A DNA stretch of 15,301 nt from an uncultured Clostridia bacterium (GTDB taxonomy: Bacteria > Bacillota > Clostridia > Lachnospirales > Lachnospiraceae): contig CALBNS010000077.1 in assembly GCA_937896665.1 (NCBI GenBank), forward strand, positions 1 through 15,301, written 5' to 3'. The notes beneath the pieces were generated by a model, which was not told the DNA's origin, made no database searches, and saw nothing but the letters and a program-made list of their open reading frames with translations. Shown here piece by piece: positions 7,463 to 14,848 of this stretch. The number at the start of each line of letters is the position of its first letter. The stretch's first letter is position 1. The position numbers and the translations under genes were made by a program.

Positions 7463-8349
7463 TCTGCGTCATCCTCCTCCCCATTTCGATCACCAATATT
7501 CGCCAATTCCATAATCGCTTCATTAATAGGTGTACGCAATAATTTCTGTGCAAGCTCAAAAGCATTTTCATCTTTCAAATTATCCATTTTTATCCCGAAA
7601 GAATTAACAAGTGTCGACTTAATAGAAATATACCAAGGAAATTTTCCAAAATCACTTTCCATGTCATCTTCTGTCATTTGCTGCATTTTTCCTAAGACAT
7701 ATATTAACGCAGGAACAACAATCGCTGAATTTAATATGCCTCTCAAAGATGGATTCTTTTTCATTTTTTTATACAAAGAAAAATCCTCTTCGTTTAACTT
7801 TATTTTTATTCGAGGTTCAGATTCAAATTCAACAACCATCTCGTTATGAGAAGTATCCATGTTTTTGAGAATACGAAATGGAGACGCAGATCGTGTCAAA
7901 TCACTTATTTTCTTTTCAATCGTCCAATTTCGTTGTTTTCCTACTGCTAACACAAAGCCTTTTTCGATAATAGGTATCGGAAATTCATAATCTGGATGAA
8001 ATTTATCATTGTAATAATTATGCAATGTCTTATTCGCTACAATAAATGGGCAAAAATGTAATTCTCCATTAAGCAAATCATCTCTGATTACAAAACTACT
8101 ATTAAAATTGTCTGTTGTAATAATTTTCCTATATCCTGATTGTGCACACTCCAAATGGTACAATATAATAGCATCTCCAACTTTAACCATTTCCATCAAC
8201 TGATCGTTTTCAAGAATAACTTCTGTCGTTATAGAAACATCATACCCTTCATTACCACAAACCGCCTGCACTTCAAACTTACTATCAATATAACTGTCAT
8301 TAAAAGCGGCTAGTACTGGATACGGATACAGTTTATATCTAATATCCAT
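7459..8349 (-). CDS. Unrecognised 296-aa protein coupled to the GHKL ATPase
   Basis: I do not recognise a family. The N-terminus (RYKLYPYPVLAAFNDSY) and following segment (about 20-110) look beta-rich. EFPIPIIEKGFVLAVG (about 120-137) precedes a charged middle. The C-terminal part is helical, with a hydrophobic stretch NSAIVVPALIYVLGKM (about 208-223) that is too short and too helical-soluble to call a membrane anchor with confidence, then FPWYISIKSTLVNSFGI and an acidic tail (GDRNGEEDDAE). The start overlaps the end of the ATPase gene by 11 bp with GGAGGTGA as ribosome site, and its stop overlaps the next start by 4 bp. This tight coupling argues for a subunit of a complex with the ATPase and the DUF6339-like protein. 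Confidence 0.8.
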   Translation of the reverse strand: MDIRYKLYPYPVLAAFNDSYIDSKFEVQAVCGNEGYDVSITTEVILENDQLMEMVKVGDAIILYHLECAQSGYRKIITTDNFNSSFVIRDDLLNGELHFCPFIVANKTLHNYYNDKFHPDYEFPIPIIEKGFVLAVGKQRNWTIEKKISDLTRSASPFRILKNMDTSHNEMVVEFESEPRIKIKLNEEDFSLYKKMKKNPSLRGILNSAIVVPALIYVLGKMQQMTEDDMESDFGKFPWYISIKSTLVNSFGIKMDNLKDENAFELAQKLLRTPINEAIMELANIGDRNGEEDDAE

Positions 8350-10261
8350 ACACTTTCACCTCCATGGAACAATAATCATAATAATTTAAGTGCAGATCAA
8401 TTTTCACCTTCTGATTTTTCGCCGCTTTCACACCATAAATATTATTGCCATTTATAGTACACGGCTTTCCATCTACTAATGCATTCAGAATTTCTGCTTT
8501 ATATTTATCTGTTTCTGCCATTAAGAATATTGAAACGATTCCATTTTCAATATTTTCATTAGCATTAATGACAATTTGATACTGTCCCTTATCAACATTT
8601 ACTGCCCAAAATCTAATATTAGTTTTAATTGTCTTAGCCTTCAATTTAGACGTTTCTCCTGATGGATCCGGATTCGTCCCTGGATTTGGCCCCGGCTCTG
8701 GTCCCGGTCCTGGCCCTGGTCCTGGGCCCGGTCCTGGTCCCGGTCCCGGAGGTGTTGGTCCTGGGCCTACTCCCGGACCAGATCCACCCGTTGCTGGCGG
8801 ACCCTCTATCTCTCCCTCGTCACTTTTTGCCTCACCCGTCGTTCCTTGAGATATATTTTGCTCTTTTCCGCCTCGAATTTTTGCGACTGCATCATTAATA
8901 GCTTCTTGCTCCTCATTATTATCTGCAAGAGGATCAGGTATGCAATCTCCAATATCCGGATCTATTTCACCGTCAGTATCCTCTTTTCTCAACTCAATAA
9001 AAACATCTTTAATGTCTTTAAAAAGCTGCTTAGTATATTTTTCGGCCTTACTCTTTATTTCCGGTTCGTCTTCATATCTTGAAATCTCCCATTTATTGTG
9101 TTGGATATTCTCTAACCCACCAAACAAGGTACTGACTTCTTTCTTTTTTATGATACATACACCAGCAAACGGAATCGTTGCAGATATATTACCTTTATCA
9201 AAAACCTTCATTCCTGGGTAACGAATCATCGCAACTCTTCTATGAAGCTCATCACGTACCAACATATATAACTCAATATCATCTTTCTCAAAATACGAGA
9301 AGGTTCTAAAGGTTGTTTCCGGATCGATTAGCACTTGATAATAATCATATGTTTTTTCATCAATATACTCTTTATATTCTTCCAATAAGTCCGGCAATGT
9401 TTGTGACGATACTTCTTTATCTCCTATAGTAACAATTAAATTATTTTCTTTAATTGCAAAAAAGAATCCATCCAATACAGCGACAATTAATTCTCTCTGC
9501 CATGTTTGCTTTGAGAACTTAAATCCCATTACATATACATCAGTTCCACTTTCGTTTCTTTCAAAACCTTTTTGTAAACATAACTTTTCAAAAATAGGAA
9601 GTGATTTTGGCTCACTAAAATATCCTACATCCGAATGCATATCATCATTTGTATCCTTATAACAAATTAATTTAGACACACCCTGATATGCCTCAACCTT
9701 GCTTCCATCTTCCTCGTTATATAAAGTATTATAAAAAACAGTCTGCATGCTTGAACATCCAAAGCATGCCAATTTACCGCTTCCATACGCTCCAATCGAA
9801 CCTTCTGCTTTATCAGAAGAACCAACCGATCTTACTAACCTAAACCAAGGAGAAGTACAATCACTTGCAGCTGTTTTAGCTCCTACTAGCCCCTTAGTAT
9901 TAAAATCGCTAATTCTTAATACAATAAACTTTTCACCTTTTAATACCGGTATCTCTCTTTCAAAATATTTAATTGCTTTTCTAAAATTTTGTTTTTTGCA
10001 AAAAGAATATGCCTGCTCATATGTATCGATCAATTGACTCAAACCCAGAAAAATATTCTTTTCTATTTCGAAGCATTCAAATTCTACCTTAACTGGTTTA
10101 TTCTCATCTTTTCTTGCATCTATTGAATTTTGACATATTTCTCTCGTAAGTGATTTTACAGGATCACCTTTAAATAAATCTATACCAGAATCACCTATGC
10201 CATGAAACTGTCCATCATTGTTTAACGGAAACTTCCAAGAATATTTGTTTACTGTATTCAT
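8339..10261 (-). CDS. GHKL (MORC/MutL/Hsp90-type) ATPase with Pro-Gly linker
   Basis: ATP-driven clamp-type protein. Numbered from the longest possible start (GTG at 10270), the ATP-binding fold shows the N box SLTREICQNSIDA (E44, N48, D51), the G1 box SDFNTKGL (121-128) and the G2 box SIGAYGSGKLACFG (159-171, the ATP lid). From the ATG preferred here, subtract 3. About 300 residues of transducer-like sequence follow, then a low-complexity Pro-Gly repeat (about 483-531) and a 110-aa beta-rich C-terminal domain (FWAVNVDKGQYQIVIN ... YCSMEVKVYGY). There is no MutL endonuclease motif. Aravind's group described such ATPases in restriction systems as relatives of eukaryotic MORC. The ATG at 10261 is preferred because AAGGTG lies at ideal distance; GTG 10270 and ATG 10267 are alternatives. 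The gene starts right after the 77-aa gene and overlaps the 296-aa gene. Confidence 0.88.
   Translation of the reverse strand: MNTVNKYSWKFPLNNDGQFHGIGDSGIDLFKGDPVKSLTREICQNSIDARKDENKPVKVEFECFEIEKNIFLGLSQLIDTYEQAYSFCKKQNFRKAIKYFEREIPVLKGEKFIVLRISDFNTKGLVGAKTAASDCTSPWFRLVRSVGSSDKAEGSIGAYGSGKLACFGCSSMQTVFYNTLYNEEDGSKVEAYQGVSKLICYKDTNDDMHSDVGYFSEPKSLPIFEKLCLQKGFERNESGTDVYVMGFKFSKQTWQRELIVAVLDGFFFAIKENNLIVTIGDKEVSSQTLPDLLEEYKEYIDEKTYDYYQVLIDPETTFRTFSYFEKDDIELYMLVRDELHRRVAMIRYPGMKVFDKGNISATIPFAGVCIIKKKEVSTLFGGLENIQHNKWEISRYEDEPEIKSKAEKYTKQLFKDIKDVFIELRKEDTDGEIDPDIGDCIPDPLADNNEEQEAINDAVAKIRGGKEQNISQGTTGEAKSDEGEIEGPPATGGSGPGVGPGPTPPGPGPGPGPGPGPGPGPEPGPNPGTNPDPSGETSKLKAKTIKTNIRFWAVNVDKGQYQIVINANENIENGIVSIFLMAETDKYKAEILNALVDGKPCTINGNNIYGVKAAKNQKVKIDLHLNYYDYCSMEVKVYGY
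8676..8780. repeat. GC-rich CCTGGT/CCCGGT minisatellite encoding a Pro-Gly linker
   Basis: Imperfect 6-bp units (GGTCCT, GGTCCC, GGCCCT) repeated in tandem inside the GHKL gene, far more GC-rich than the surrounding coding sequence. It encodes alternating Pro-Gly (PGPGPGPG) between the ATPase core and the C-terminal domain. Such tracts slip during replication, so the linker length probably varies between strains. Confidence 0.9.
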
Positions 10262-10271
10262 ATTCATCACC

Positions 10272-10505
10272 TTATCTTAATGTAAAACGTGTTCCTTTAA
10301 CACTTTCTGTTTTTGCAAACTTCTTTTTTGCCTCTTTTACTTCTGCTTCAATAGCCGTAAAAATTTTATCTACATCTTGTTGTGTATATTCATAAGCAGA
10401 AGTATTTGAACAATTTCCCAGCAGTTGCAACATATCAATTATTTTGTTAGTCCTTGCTTCCGCTAGGCGGACAAACTTTTCTCTTTTGCTCTCTGTATTT
10501 CCCAT
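10272..10505 (-). CDS. Small charged helical protein (77 aa) leading the GHKL operon
   Basis: A small, highly charged, mostly helical protein of unrecognised function. The core is KREKFVRLAEARTNKIIDML, followed by LGNCSNTSAYEYTQ and a lysine-rich helix (AIEAEVKEAKKKFAKTE). There is no HTH and no cysteine pair suggestive of metal binding. It has a strong ribosome site (AAGGAGGG) and lies directly behind a good promoter, and its stop almost touches the ATPase start, so it is the first gene of the four-gene operon. I have the impression of having seen similar 70-80-aa ORFs in Firmicutes mobile elements, but cannot name a family. It could be a small partner or regulator of the ATPase. Confidence 0.78.
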   Translation of the reverse strand: MGNTESKREKFVRLAEARTNKIIDMLQLLGNCSNTSAYEYTQQDVDKIFTAIEAEVKEAKKKFAKTESVKGTRFTLR

Positions 10506-10527
10506 ATTTTTCCCTCCTTACAACTAT

Positions 10528-10556
10528 ATTTTACATCTTTGCACGAAATATGTCAA
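10528..10556 (-). promoter_or_regulatory. Promoter of the 77-aa/GHKL/296/DUF6339-like operon
   Basis: On the - strand TTGACA (10551-10556), a 17-bp spacer and TAAAAT (10528-10533), 23 bp before the ATG. The spacer contains TTGCACG (10539-10545, + strand), a half-site also present in the palindrome upstream of the DUF262 gene. The rest of the 10506-10759 gap is AT-rich and holds only this promoter and the next terminator. Confidence 0.82.
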
Positions 10557-10671
10557 TAATATTCTTCGTATATTTGCAACATTTTTCATATATTATAATT
10601 ATTTTAAATCTATAAATTTATATTATTAAAACACGACAATCAAAATCATATCTCATTTTTCATTATTTCTC

Positions 10672-10708
10672 AAAAAAAGAAAGAGCGTCCTACAACTGCA
10701 AGACGCTC
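10672..10708 (-). terminator. Terminator of the DUF262/DUF1524 gene
   Basis: Seven-bp perfect stem GAGCGTC (10683-10689) / GACGCTC (10702-10708) with a 12-nt loop. On the - strand it is followed by CTTTCTTTTTTT (10671-10682), a typical rho-independent layout. It separates this gene from the GHKL operon promoter. Confidence 0.88.
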
Positions 10709-10724
10709 ATGTTACAAATATTCA
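10683..10724. repeat. Left copy of an imperfect direct repeat flanking the DUF262 gene
   Basis: This copy contains ACAACTGCAAGACGCTC and CAAATATTCA. The matching copy at 13192-13231 contains ACATCTGCAGGACGTTC and the same CAAATATTCA, in the same order and orientation, displaced by about 2.5 kb. The repeat includes the terminator stem. Confidence 0.6.
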
Positions 10725-10759
10725 ACTAATAACAACAATTCTCATAGAATCCTCTATAC

Positions 10760-13099
10760 TTAGATTAAAAATTCATCGATGTCCATTTCATAACTAACTG
10801 GTTTAGACATCATCCAAGTAAAATGATTATCCTTATCTTTATAGAATTCCACATGCCAATGAGTAATATTGCCTTCATCATCCCAAGATACCCGCATGTT
10901 GTCTTTGTATTTTTCCAACTGCATTACCGGTATTATAACTATGGAATTTTCATCTTTGCATCCATACACAATGAATTGTTCATCAACATCACTAATTGCT
11001 TTTAGTGGATTTTTTCTATATGCAAACCAATATCGTTCGCGTCCGCCTTTACTATACATCCTCGATGTTGTAATCAAGAATCCCTTTTTACCGTCAGATG
11101 TAACATATGCATTACGTCCAACCTTTATTAGTTCATCAGACAAATACTCCTCAAGTTTAATGGCGCACTTTTCCGAAAAATTCACTTTTGTTTTCTTTAC
11201 TTTTGTCTGTACCTTCTCCGGAATAATAGTAATCGTATCATCCACATTTTCTTCTACAGAATTATTATACTCAATTCCTAATGACTCGCAAAACAGATGT
11301 TTCATTTTTTCAAAACGTTTTGTACAGTAGTCCGTATAATATTCTTTCAAAACATCAAAATCTTCAGGCTGCTCATACGGCATGTCCATCCATTCTAAAT
11401 CATCAGCATCTGTAAAACTATATTTATTTTCCACCTCGCTTAAGTTGATATGAACCAGATATTTTTTGTCCTGATAAAAATTTTTGGCACCTTTGCTCCG
11501 ATTTGCCTTTTCTGGCAAATAGCACAAGTTTGCTATACAACTAACCGGTAAACCATCTCCTTTACAGGCATCAATCAATTTTCGCATTTGCTCCTTTGGT
11601 GCGATATGTTCCACATCGAATTTGTCAATCGACAATTGATCCATCGCAGTAAAAGTTTTTAAGTAAATACAGTTTAGAATGACATACTCTTCGCTCTTTG
11701 GATTAGCGATATTTTTTCTCTCTGTGCGAAGCATTGAATGTTCAAAAAAACCATCCAATGCAACTCGCCATGCTCGGCTTGATATTTCTACCGCATAACG
11801 ATTTGGCTTAGCCGCACTATGGATTTTATTTGTTCCACCTTCACTCCAGTAATTCGTTATGATATCGTACACATAATACTGAAGCAAATTACGAGATATT
11901 ATAGATTTTCGTTCTGTCCATGTATCAGATAATGTATCAAAATTATTGTCAGAATACATTTCTTTAAATGTTGTAGATATCATAGACATAATTTGATATT
12001 TAGAATGAAACTTCTTATTCGTATTTCGGCTATTTCCTTTAAATTTTGTAATCACTGAAACTGCCTGATTAACAAAATCTATAGCTCTACATAAAGCATT
12101 TTCAAATGCGTCTATATCCATATCATTAAAATTCTTGTACAGAATTTTAATTTTGTCTGAATCATTCAAGCACGCATTTACCAATTCGAATGCTATAGGA
12201 TTAACCTCATCATCAGCTTTAGTCGTATTGAAGCTTAATATGTCATATTTATGTACAAGATATTTTCCCAAACCAAACAAGTATTCAAAAGCATTCACTT
12301 GTTTTTTATCACGCATTTCTTCTCGGTTATATCCGTGAATTTGATAATCATCCTCTGTAAATGTATCGTATTTTTTTATTACATATTCTATAACTTCTGA
12401 ATTACTTATTCTATATTTTTGATTAATTGGCCAAGACGCAGCATATACCTCGTACTGATCCAACGGAGTTCCTTGTGAATTAATTCGATCAAATATTTCC
12501 GGCAAATTGTTTTCATCACCTGAATAAACAATAACAGGAATATAAGTGCTCGCAATCCTATCATATAAATTTTGTCGTTCTTCAAAAAATACCTGAATAA
12601 CCTTTATCAGTTCTCCAATAGGCTCATATCCTGCATCGAATTCTTTCGATATCTGCATTGCCACTGAATAATATTGCAAGTTTTTAAAAGTTCTTTGCTC
12701 TTTTATAAAATTCGTCAATACGGTGCGAACTATTGGATATTTTTCCTCGCCTGTCTGTTTTACTATTTCTAAAATACGCGAACAAAACTCATCTGATATG
12801 TTATTATCATAGAAAAACTCCGTTGGATTAGTCATATACTTTTTTATACTGTTCCCTCTTTGAAGCCCATCAACCAAAATGTATGTTTTCTTATTGGCTT
12901 CATAAGTTTCATAAAACAACATCGTTCCAACTGGATATCCTTTAATCAAAGAATCTATAAATTTCTGTTCTTGCGCTTTCTTCCAACGCTTTCCACGCTG
13001 AAACATTGGCACAACAATTCTTTTATTATCTTTATGCATATCTCTCAATGCACTAGACAAATCTTCTAACGTCCAATTTTCACAAGTACATCCTGCCAT
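10760..13099 (-). CDS. GmrSD-like DUF262 + DUF1524 (HNH) restriction protein with extra C-terminal domain
   Basis: Probable modification-dependent (type IV) or nucleotide-gated restriction enzyme. The N-terminal DUF262 (GmrS/ParB-like NTPase) shows IVVPMFQRGKRW (Q34, R35), FIDSLIKGYPVGT (48-59) and LVDGLQRG (76-82). The usual form of the last motif is DGQQR, so one Gln is replaced by Leu. A long helical middle follows, then a DUF1524 HNH-like nuclease motif VEHIAPKEQ with H498 and the downstream Asn-rich partner NLCYLPEKANRSKGAKNF. A lysine-rich linker leads to a C-terminal domain (about 640-779) with ERYWFAYRKNP, FIVYGC, IIPV and ITHWHVEF, a pattern I associate from memory with other restriction proteins. 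Both GmrS and GmrD parts sit in one chain. It is a single-gene unit with its own promoter, ribosome site (GGAAAGGGA) and terminator. Nuclease activity and target are inferred. Confidence 0.92.
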   Translation of the reverse strand: MAGCTCENWTLEDLSSALRDMHKDNKRIVVPMFQRGKRWKKAQEQKFIDSLIKGYPVGTMLFYETYEANKKTYILVDGLQRGNSIKKYMTNPTEFFYDNNISDEFCSRILEIVKQTGEEKYPIVRTVLTNFIKEQRTFKNLQYYSVAMQISKEFDAGYEPIGELIKVIQVFFEERQNLYDRIASTYIPVIVYSGDENNLPEIFDRINSQGTPLDQYEVYAASWPINQKYRISNSEVIEYVIKKYDTFTEDDYQIHGYNREEMRDKKQVNAFEYLFGLGKYLVHKYDILSFNTTKADDEVNPIAFELVNACLNDSDKIKILYKNFNDMDIDAFENALCRAIDFVNQAVSVITKFKGNSRNTNKKFHSKYQIMSMISTTFKEMYSDNNFDTLSDTWTERKSIISRNLLQYYVYDIITNYWSEGGTNKIHSAAKPNRYAVEISSRAWRVALDGFFEHSMLRTERKNIANPKSEEYVILNCIYLKTFTAMDQLSIDKFDVEHIAPKEQMRKLIDACKGDGLPVSCIANLCYLPEKANRSKGAKNFYQDKKYLVHINLSEVENKYSFTDADDLEWMDMPYEQPEDFDVLKEYYTDYCTKRFEKMKHLFCESLGIEYNNSVEENVDDTITIIPEKVQTKVKKTKVNFSEKCAIKLEEYLSDELIKVGRNAYVTSDGKKGFLITTSRMYSKGGRERYWFAYRKNPLKAISDVDEQFIVYGCKDENSIVIIPVMQLEKYKDNMRVSWDDEGNITHWHVEFYKDKDNHFTWMMSKPVSYEMDIDEFLI

Positions 13100-13132
13100 A
13101 TTATCCCTTTCCTTTGCAAATGAAGATAATTT

Positions 13133-13161
13133 ATTTTACCACTTTAGTCAGCCAAAGTCTA
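13133..13161 (-). promoter_or_regulatory. Promoter of the DUF262/DUF1524 gene
   Basis: On the - strand TAGACT (13156-13161), a 17-bp spacer and TAAAAT (13133-13138) preceded by TGG (extended -10). The weak -35 next to a palindrome suggests regulation by an activator. Confidence 0.65.
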
Positions 13162-13164
13162 CAC

Positions 13165-13181
13165 TTGCACGTTACGTGCAA
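13165..13181. promoter_or_regulatory. Perfect palindrome, candidate operator
   Basis: TTGCACGTTACGTGCAA: two perfect 8-bp arms around a single central T, ending 3 bp upstream of the -35 box of the DUF262 gene. The position fits an activator or repressor dimer site. Confidence 0.55.
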
Positions 13182-13215
13182 TAAAAATAAAAACGCCCCA
13201 CATCTGCAGGACGTT
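13182..13215 (-). terminator. Terminator facing int transcription
   Basis: On the - strand a stem AACGTCC/GGGCGTT (13209-13215 and 13192-13198; one G-U pair) is followed by TTTATTTTTA. It would stop transcripts leaving int before the DUF262 promoter. It is similar in sequence to the terminator at 10672-10708. Confidence 0.7.
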
Positions 13216-13231
13216 CTCTCTCAAATATTCA
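13192..13231. repeat. Right copy of the imperfect direct repeat flanking the DUF262 gene
   Basis: Partner of the repeat at 10683-10724. They share ACAnCTGCAnGACGnTC and CAAATATTCA at a constant offset of about 2,507-2,508 bp. Confidence 0.6.
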
Positions 13232-13628
13232 TTTAAATCTCACCTGTAGTAGTCTCCCCGTAGAACCCTTTTAACGATTCCCCCAAGGGGTTCACTTCTA
13301 TATATACCCTCTTAACGATAACTGTTACACAATCCACTTTAACTCGCCTGAGGAGTAGTCTTTCAGTAGTCCCGTAGCACTATGACTGCCGTACTATGCC
13401 CTGTTCTGCGCGACTTTTCACTACACATTCGGTAGTCCGTTCACCCTGCCGTGGCAGATGAAAAGTACTTTTATCATATCTCTAAAACTCCTTGTATTTG
13501 CTGTATTTCCTTGATTTATCGGCTTTTTCTGTATATCTCTATATCCTTTTGTCCGTGGCATATTGTAGTCTAAATTGGCATATCTTTGACCTGAAAAGTA
13601 GTAAATTAAGCGTAATCATGCCATTTTA
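13217..13628. other. Non-coding, repeat-rich region next to int (candidate element end)
   Basis: No gene is visible on either strand. The hexamer GTAGTC occurs five times in the same orientation (13249, 13355, 13366, 13432, 13565). TTAACGAT occurs twice (13271-13278, 13312-13319). An imperfect hairpin joins GAACCC (13263-13268) to AAGGGGTTC (13285-13293). Because Tn916-type int genes lie close to one transposon end, this stretch is the likely place for the attachment site. No exact boundary can be fixed from one sequence. Confidence 0.55.
13446..13472. repeat. Two adjacent short palindromes
   Basis: CTGCCGTGGCAG (13446-13457, 5-bp arms with a 2-nt centre) is followed three bases later by the perfect 12-bp palindrome AAAAGTACTTTT (13461-13472). 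They could be protein binding sites or part of the recombination region. Confidence 0.5.
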
Positions 13629-13634
13629 CTACTC
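13597..13634. promoter_or_regulatory. Tn916 DR2-like Int arm-binding sites
   Basis: AGTAGTAAATT (13597-13607) and, inverted, ATTTTACTACTC (13623-13634; reads GAGTAGTAAAAT on the - strand) closely match GAGTAGTAAATT, the DR2 arm sequence I recall as bound by the N-terminal domain of Tn916 integrase. The inverted copy overlaps the int stop codon. Confidence 0.6.
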
Positions 13635-14828
13635 GGCATTTGCCACTCGTTTCAACTCCTCTTTCGCATCATCATAACCGATATGCGTATAGGTATTCAA
13701 CGTTACTCCAATATCAGAATGCCCCATAAGATACTGAAGTGTTTTAGGATTCATGCCGCTTTTCGCCATATTAGAACAAAAAGTGTGCCTGCATACATGG
13801 GGCGTAACCTTTGGCATCTGCACTTTATAAATACTGTTATACTTCTCGCAAATGTGCTGAAAGTATTTCTCCCAATGCAGGGCTACCATCGGCATATCAT
13901 TTTTATCCAGATACAGGAAACCACATCTACCATCAATCATGGGCTCTTTTTCAACTTTCTTTCTATTCGCAATAATCCGTTGAAAACACGCATACACTTC
14001 GTCGGACATTGGAATTTCCCTTGTGCCGCTTGTGGTTTTAGTATCTTCAATCACATACTCCATATTTCTTTTCCGCTGTAATTGATGATTGACCTTGATT
14101 TTTCTATCCTGCATATCAATATCATTCAGCGTTAATCCTACAAATTCGGAAATGCGAAGCCCTGTTTTAAATAGAATGTAAATTCCGTCATAGTATCTGC
14201 AAAAATGTTTGTCCTGTGCCACAAATTCCAGAAATGCCCGTTCCTGCTTTCTTGTGATAGCTTCCCTTGTTACGCTGTCATTCACAACAACAGTGGCAAG
14301 TTGAAACTCAAACGGATTCTTGCGTATCAAATCATCATCGACAGCCATCTGAAAAGCCGGTCTGACAACACCCCTTACAGAATGAATAGAGCTGTAACCC
14401 CTTCCGTCTTTCTGTAATTTGATAAGCCAGCATTTAGCGTCCGACAATTTCACTTTATCAATTCGCTTCTTCCCGAAATCCTCTTTTTTGATGATGTTGA
14501 CCACAAATTTATAATTGGCTTCGGTATTGTGACGTACTCCTGTTTTCTGCAAGAGATATTTTTTTACCAGTTCCAGAACGGTCATTTCCCCACCTCGTGG
14601 AACAATCTCATCATCAAGGTCTTTCAGTATCAGTTTCTCTTTCTCTCTTAATGAAATGTCATCTCGTTTGCCTTGCGGCGTCTTGTCCGTTTTTTCCAGT
14701 TTCCAACTATAAACAAACTGCTGTTTTCCTGTGGTATCAATGTATTTGAACGCATACCGTCCGTCTTGACGTTGGCTCTCTCCGTTGCGGAGAATACGGT
14801 TTTTACTGTCACGTCTTTTTCCACTCAT
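13629..14828 (-). CDS. int: Tn916-family tyrosine recombinase (integrase)
   Basis: Cuts and rejoins the ends of an integrative/conjugative element during excision and integration. The start MSGKRRDSKNRIL matches the Tn916 Int start (MSEKRRDNRGRIL). Residues 1-70 are the arm-binding domain (DGRYAFKYID, FVYSWKL), about 80-170 the core-binding SAM-like domain, and 200-395 the catalytic domain. Catalytic residues are R225 (TGLRISEF), H344 and R347 (HVCRH), H370 (GHSD) and the nucleophile Y380 (TLNTYTH). At 399 aa it is full length and intact. The ATG at 14828 is chosen over the one at 14846 because AAAGGAG lies 8 nt upstream and because it aligns with Tn916 Int. It lies downstream of xis, as in Tn916, and reads out toward the defence genes. 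Confidence 0.97.
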   Translation of the reverse strand: MSGKRRDSKNRILRNGESQRQDGRYAFKYIDTTGKQQFVYSWKLEKTDKTPQGKRDDISLREKEKLILKDLDDEIVPRGGEMTVLELVKKYLLQKTGVRHNTEANYKFVVNIIKKEDFGKKRIDKVKLSDAKCWLIKLQKDGRGYSSIHSVRGVVRPAFQMAVDDDLIRKNPFEFQLATVVVNDSVTREAITRKQERAFLEFVAQDKHFCRYYDGIYILFKTGLRISEFVGLTLNDIDMQDRKIKVNHQLQRKRNMEYVIEDTKTTSGTREIPMSDEVYACFQRIIANRKKVEKEPMIDGRCGFLYLDKNDMPMVALHWEKYFQHICEKYNSIYKVQMPKVTPHVCRHTFCSNMAKSGMNPKTLQYLMGHSDIGVTLNTYTHIGYDDAKEELKRVANAE

Positions 14829-14836
14829 GTCAAATG

Positions 14837-14843
14837 CTCCTTT
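14837..14843 (-). promoter_or_regulatory. Ribosome binding site that fixes the int start
   Basis: AAAGGAG on the - strand, 8 nt before the ATG at 14828. It lies inside the six-codon extension that would result from using the ATG at 14846. Confidence 0.8.
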
Positions 14844-14848
14844 CATAC

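Noticed and set aside
7640..7730. Membrane segment in the 296-aa protein
   Set aside because: The hydrophobic stretch is only about 16 residues, flanked by charged residues on both sides, and sits in an otherwise soluble-looking protein.
8662..8898. + strand ORF rich in Leu/Val/Pro over the repeat
   Set aside because: It is the opposite-strand shadow of the Pro-Gly linker of the GHKL gene and has no ribosome site.
13330..13490. Short open stretches on the - strand in the repeat region (tails like GLLKDYSSGELKWIV)
   Set aside because: Interrupted by several stops within 30-40 codons and without ribosome sites. They could be a gene remnant but cannot be supported.
13249..13570. GTAGTC repeats as a CRISPR array
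   Set aside because: Units are only 6 bp, spacing is irregular (11 to 133 bp) and there are no equal-length spacers or cas genes.
13100..13628. tRNA or other gene 3' end as integration target
   Set aside because: I found no cloverleaf or conserved coding end. Tn916-type integrases often use AT-rich sites rather than genes.
13492..13677. + strand 61-aa hydrophobic ORF over the int 3' end
   Set aside because: It overlaps the well-supported int gene and the DR2-like sites. It has an AAACTCCTTG context rather than a ribosome site, and the sequence is simply T-rich.
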